Assembly: GCA_022393335.1 (NCBI GenBank)
Contig: JAJEKB010022013.1
Location: 65,961-129,960, forward strand
DNA from: Macrotrachela quadricornifera
Taxonomy: Eukaryota > Rotifera > Eurotatoria > Philodinida > Philodinidae
Length of the DNA: 64,000 bases
Direction: 5' to 3'
The translations under genes were made by a program, and so were the position numbers. Below the pieces are notes generated by a model, which had not been told where the DNA came from, searched no databases, and saw nothing but the letters and a program-made list of their open reading frames with translations. Positions 60,834-64,000 of this stretch are shown one piece after another; position 1 is the first letter of the stretch; each line of letters opens with the position of its first letter.

Positions 60834-61251
60834 GTAAATACTTGACGAAGTACTATAATCAATTGTATAAGTAGTTAAATATTTTTTGTTTTCTTTTTCA
60901 TTTTTCTGATTTTTGTTATTTTTCTTTGCTCTTTTTTTTTCAATAAAATACAACAAACTAACGTCCTCTGAAGTCCCAGTTGGCCTGATACCCATTATAA
61001 CAAGTGACGTGTCTAGGCAACTGACGATAACAGATTTTTTTTTTACTATGACTTAACTTATTATCTCATTATAATCTTTTGTGTAAAACCCTTGAATTAC
61101 GAAAAAAATCCCTGAAATACCATAAAAATCCCTAAAATACCATAAAAATCCCAAAATCTTCTAGAAATCTTATGAAAATCCACAAAATACTAAAAATACG
61201 ACAGAAATCCTGGAAATACCGAAAATATGCAATCCGCCGTTTCCCCCTTGA

Positions 61252-61599
61252 TTTTTACAATCTTCACAAAGAACAGGAGATGATCTATCAATGCCAAACT
61301 GTAGATTTAACACCAAAATGACTAGGAATATTTTCATTTTTAATCAAAACCAAAACACTGATCGAGATATGGAGACAGAAAACAGTGCAGTTTAAAGTGA
61401 TTTTGCACAGAAATGCTTCATTTTGGCTGGGAACTACTATTTACTGGCGAAATATTGAAAAACAAACCAGACAAGTCGACGCAGAATATGCAAAAACCTA
61501 TTTAAAAACTTGAACTGAACACTACTGGTTGTACTGTAAACGAGAAAATCAGCTCGCTAGTTTGATAATGCTGGTTGACCGTTAGCCGGACAAGCCGTA
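61252..61599. other. no gene recognised
   Basis: Spacer between the transposon end and the DDX39B remnant. The upstream helicase exons expected here are not seen. Confidence 0.4.
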
Positions 61600-61965
61600 T
61601 ATTTGTTTAGTTTGGCACGTTATAAAACATTTAAAGATGGTCAAACACGTATTGTTGTTATAACAAATTTATTTGAATATGGAATGAGTATTGCAAATGC
61701 TGATATTATATTTAATTATGATATGCCAGAAAATTCAGATATTTATCTTCGTCGAGTATGTTTGAAAAGAAAAATTTTTTTTTTATTAATTAAAATATTT
61801 AATTTTAGATTGTTCATGATGGTAGAGTTGGTACAAAATGTTTGGTAATAACATTTGTTGCAGATGGAAATGATGCAAAAATTCTTAATGAAGTTTAAAA
61901 TCGTTTTGCAGTACAAATTACTGAAATGCCTGATGAAATTGATTTAATTACATACAGTAGATATT
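61600..61965 (+). pseudogene. DDX39B: DEAD-box helicase UAP56/DDX39B pseudogene, C-terminal end
   Basis: UAP56/Sub2 is an ATP-dependent RNA helicase acting in splicing and mRNA export (TREX). Two exons (about 61600-61755 and 61808-61965) follow its last RecA domain: [38 protein letters not shown] where the family has ATNLFGRGMDIE...FNYDMPE, then HDGRVGTK where HRVARAGRFGTKG is expected, and FVADGNDAKILNEV-stop-NRF with TAA exactly where the family has Gln (61897-61899). It ends EMPDEIDLITY. Motif V (GRGxD) and motif VI (HRxGRxGR) are destroyed. The N-terminal domain is absent. Confidence 0.85.
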
Positions 61966-62439
61966 TTTTCTTTATACTATAATCATTGCTTTTTTTTCTT
62001 GTAGTGAAAAAATCCATCATTATTACTTGGATTATTTTTCCTTATCATCTATCATTGTTATTCTTTTTTTTGTCTAAAAAACAAAATAAAAAAAAAATCT
62101 TTTACTGAAAGATGTATGCCGAAGTAGCATAGAAATATTTTCAAATGAATTTCTCATAAAAATCTTTTACATTAAACTAAAAAAAGTGATTCAATGTTGA
62201 ATAAATGAATTGTTCATTAGAATAAAATTATTTTCATTTATCTAAAAGAAGAATTTCTTTTTAAATAATTTTTTCAAATCAAATATATTTTATTAAGTTA
62301 TATCAAAATATTTTTTTCATGCAACAAGAAAATGCTGAGTTGATCATTATTTTTTATTCTAAGATAAACCAATAATTAAGAGCACAAAATTGAATATTAA
62401 AAGTCAAACAATCTTTGAAAATATTAATAATACCAAAAC
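61966..62439. other. AT-rich, no gene
   Basis: Poly-A/T-rich sequence only; possibly the 3' flank of the decayed FN3 gene. Confidence 0.4.
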
Positions 62440-63272
62440 GATTTTAAGTTGATACACGAAATAATGTTTCTTTATTTTCAATTAAATAAAATACTTTTAA
62501 TGATGTTGATGTTGGAAGTAAACGAGCTACTTTTATCCAAATATCATCACGAAATTTTTCAACAAAATAATTTGTTATTGGAACGTCATTAATTGTTGAT
62601 GATGGTGTTCAACTTAAATCAAATGTTGATCGAGTGACATTGGCAATATTGAATAGACCTGTTGGTTGACTAGGTTTACAAAAATGGTGATTTAGCTTTA
62701 ACAGGTGTATCAATATCTTTTGAATGACCATGTCCTACACGATTATAACCTGATACACGAAAATTCTAATCAGTATCTTATTGTACATATTCGTGTATCA
62801 TTATCTGTTCGTTCAACTTCTACCCAATCTCTTTCATCATACATTTCAACAATACAACCAAGTAAAGGAAGATTATGTTCAGATTGAAGATCACCATCGG
62901 TATCTAAAGCACTCTATTGAAAACTAATAGAACTATCATCAATTGTAAGAACAAAAACATGATCAGGTGTTGGAGGTGGTTTTGCTTTCTTTTTTAGTGA
63001 TGCAGGTGATGAGAAATCACATGGTTTAGATTCAGCTGTAACACGTAAATGATATGATAATGATAAATCAAGATTATCAAATGTATAATGGAATTATGTA
63101 CGATTTACACGATGAACTGATTTCCATTCTGCACCTGATTTTGATGAACGTTGATAAAGTACATAATATTTTATTGAATTAGAACCAAATTTACGTGGAT
63201 ATAACCAACTAACATCAATCAATGTGTATGTATTATCAGTTACAGTTAAATTAACAGGTTTGGAGGGCGGAA
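62440..63272 (-). pseudogene. titin/twitchin-like FN3 domain pseudogene
   Basis: Minus-strand frames encode fibronectin type III domains: PPSKPVNLTVTDNTYTLIDV with SWLYP (from an acceptor at 63273), ...YYVLYQRSSKSGAEWKSVHR, then TAA at 63094-63096, and a tail YHLRVTAESK. A second domain runs PPPTPDHVF...SISFQ-stop-SAL (TAG where the conserved FN3 Trp stands) ...VEMYDERDWVEVERT... FRVSGYNRVGHG. A third has TRSTFDLS-stop-TPSS (TGA at that same conserved Trp) ...NYFVEKFRDDIWIKV, ending FRVST-stop-NRFGI. FN3-only runs with this wording suggest a giant muscle or cell-adhesion protein; Ig domains were not seen. At least one frameshift (near 62680). Confidence 0.75.
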
Positions 63273-63409
63273 CTGAATAGAAAGATAAATAAATCACATT
63301 TTTGACGGTGGAATATAGGTAAAATAGGAAAAGTAGTCGACATATAGGACAAATTAAAGAATTTTCGAAAAATATAGGTTTTATAGGAGATATAGGTCGA
63401 ATCGGACCC

Positions 63410-64000
63410 CAGCTCAATGAATCATATGAAGACCATGTGATGGATTAAGACAAGAAACAACTTTGAATTGTCGTCCAGGTGGAAGAAAAATTTTCATTTT
63501 CATTTTTGAAATTTAAATGGTGTCGAATATCTTTTCCACTTGTAAATTCAATAGTAAAAAGAATTTTTTGGCCTATTTTACCCAAAAATTGTTCACTACT
63601 AAGAACATCTATAGTTGATGTACATGAACTAAATCTCCACCAAATAGTTGTTGATCCTATTGAATAATATTTTCTCACATCACGTTTAATTCCACGATAG
63701 AGAAATCGATATGATGATGATGATAAGACGAAAAAATGCCGTTAAAAATAATTTTAGAAAAGGAAACTATGGAATTAATTGTTTTCGATTTTCAGAACGA
63801 AGAGTTACATTTAATACATACTAAAGACACTCTTTTCGTGGTTCCCAATCCATGGAATATCGCATTATTGAAGCTGATTCATCTATTGAAAGACCATCAA
63901 ATGGAGGATTATTACATTTCATCTTAGCGACATATACCATTCGTTTAACCTCAGATACTAATGTAACAAGTGGTCCTCTTTCATAACCTTGAATTGGCGT
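63410..64000 (-). pseudogene. arginine ADP-ribosyltransferase (ART) pseudogene, bdelloid-type
   Basis: Mono-ARTs transfer ADP-ribose from NAD+ to arginine using an R-S-ExE triad. On the minus strand: SIDESASIMRYSMDWEP (about 63880-63830), TAG near 63808, NVTLRSENRKQLIP-stop-F with TAG where the family has PWF (about 63752), then, after disrupted sequence, LYRGIK (first Arg, about 63690), WWRFSSCTS (Ser motif, about 63635), SEQFLGKIGQK, FTIEFTSGKDIRHH, and NENE at the ExE position (about 63500). A one-base shift follows before FLPPGRQFKVVSCLNP. The triad motifs remain recognisable, but stops and a frameshift inactivate it. Large ART families of this wording are known to me from bdelloids. The 5' part lies beyond the window. 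Confidence 0.8.

Larger units (their letters stand above)
55846..61251 (+). mobile_element. candidate 5.4-kb DNA transposon, superfamily not assigned
   Basis: CCAAGGAGGAAACGGCGGATT (55846-55866) and its inverse AATCCGCCGTTTCCCCCTTG (61231-61250) match at 20 of 21 positions. Subterminal stretches on both sides repeat AAATCCCTGAAATAC-like units (55895-55960, 61085-61220), notably in the same orientation. Between them lie two related ORFs on the plus strand, one a transposase-like protein. No target duplication is evident. Two independent insertions flanking the ORFs is the alternative. Confidence 0.6.

Overview
The window reads as AT-rich nuclear DNA (roughly 30% G+C by eye) of a small invertebrate, most likely a bdelloid rotifer. 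Grounds: intact genes with spliceosomal introns of about 50-65 nt (GT...AG); members of F-box-like and arginine ADP-ribosyltransferase families that I recall as strongly expanded in bdelloids; animal-only domain combinations (LDLa/EGF/YWTD receptor, titin-like FN3, tandem Tudor); and a dense mix of small DNA transposons. The species call is inference. No tRNA, rRNA, CRISPR array or prokaryotic operon was seen.

Layout. 1-5.2 kb: almost empty, one candidate TIR element. 5.2-16.6 kb (+): a graveyard of decayed genes: unassigned fragments, NDUFV1 (complex I), a TIR-like element holding about 16 degenerate ~70-bp units that look like micro-exon plus intron, a PHD/extended-PHD chromatin reader, and a giant LDL-receptor-related (LRP) pseudogene. 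16.7-18.3 kb: a structured hairpin and a piggyBac-derived element. 20.0-27.0 kb (-): an apparently intact five-exon F-box-like gene (681 codons) with two introns swollen by foldback elements. 29.4-37.7 kb: coiled-coil pseudogene, hAT-type MITE, an F-box-like pseudogene split by a 2.1-kb piggyBac copy, a 683-bp palindrome and a mariner-like TIR element. 38.7-45.7 kb: two small intact genes, a 1.1-kb foldback element with a piggyBac MITE nested in it, remnants of UAP1 and of an MPPED-type metallophosphoesterase, a 289-bp tandem repeat and a cluster of TTTCGCCAAT motifs. 46.1-48.4 kb: four consecutive MITEs. 48.6-53.0 kb (-): a 12-exon multi-Tudor gene with four lesions. 54-55.8 kb: mixed satellite and two more copies of the hairpin. 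55.8-61.3 kb: a 5.4-kb candidate DNA transposon with 20-bp TIRs carrying two related ORFs. 61.6-64 kb: remnants of the DEAD-box helicase UAP56/DDX39B (+), titin-like FN3 domains (-) and a bdelloid-type ADP-ribosyltransferase (-).

Main theme. Recognisable coding sequence far exceeds functional coding sequence. Decay is dominated by G:C to A:T transitions: in-frame stops sit where relatives have Trp, Gln or Arg, and substitutions are typically Gly to Asp/Asn, Cys to Tyr, Pro to Ser/Leu, His to Tyr, while exon frames are mostly kept. The genes do not form a pathway. Complete-looking genes are the F-box-like gene and two short proteins (49 and 149 aa). Family names rest on motif recognition by eye; exon limits of intact genes were checked for phase, those of pseudogenes are approximate.
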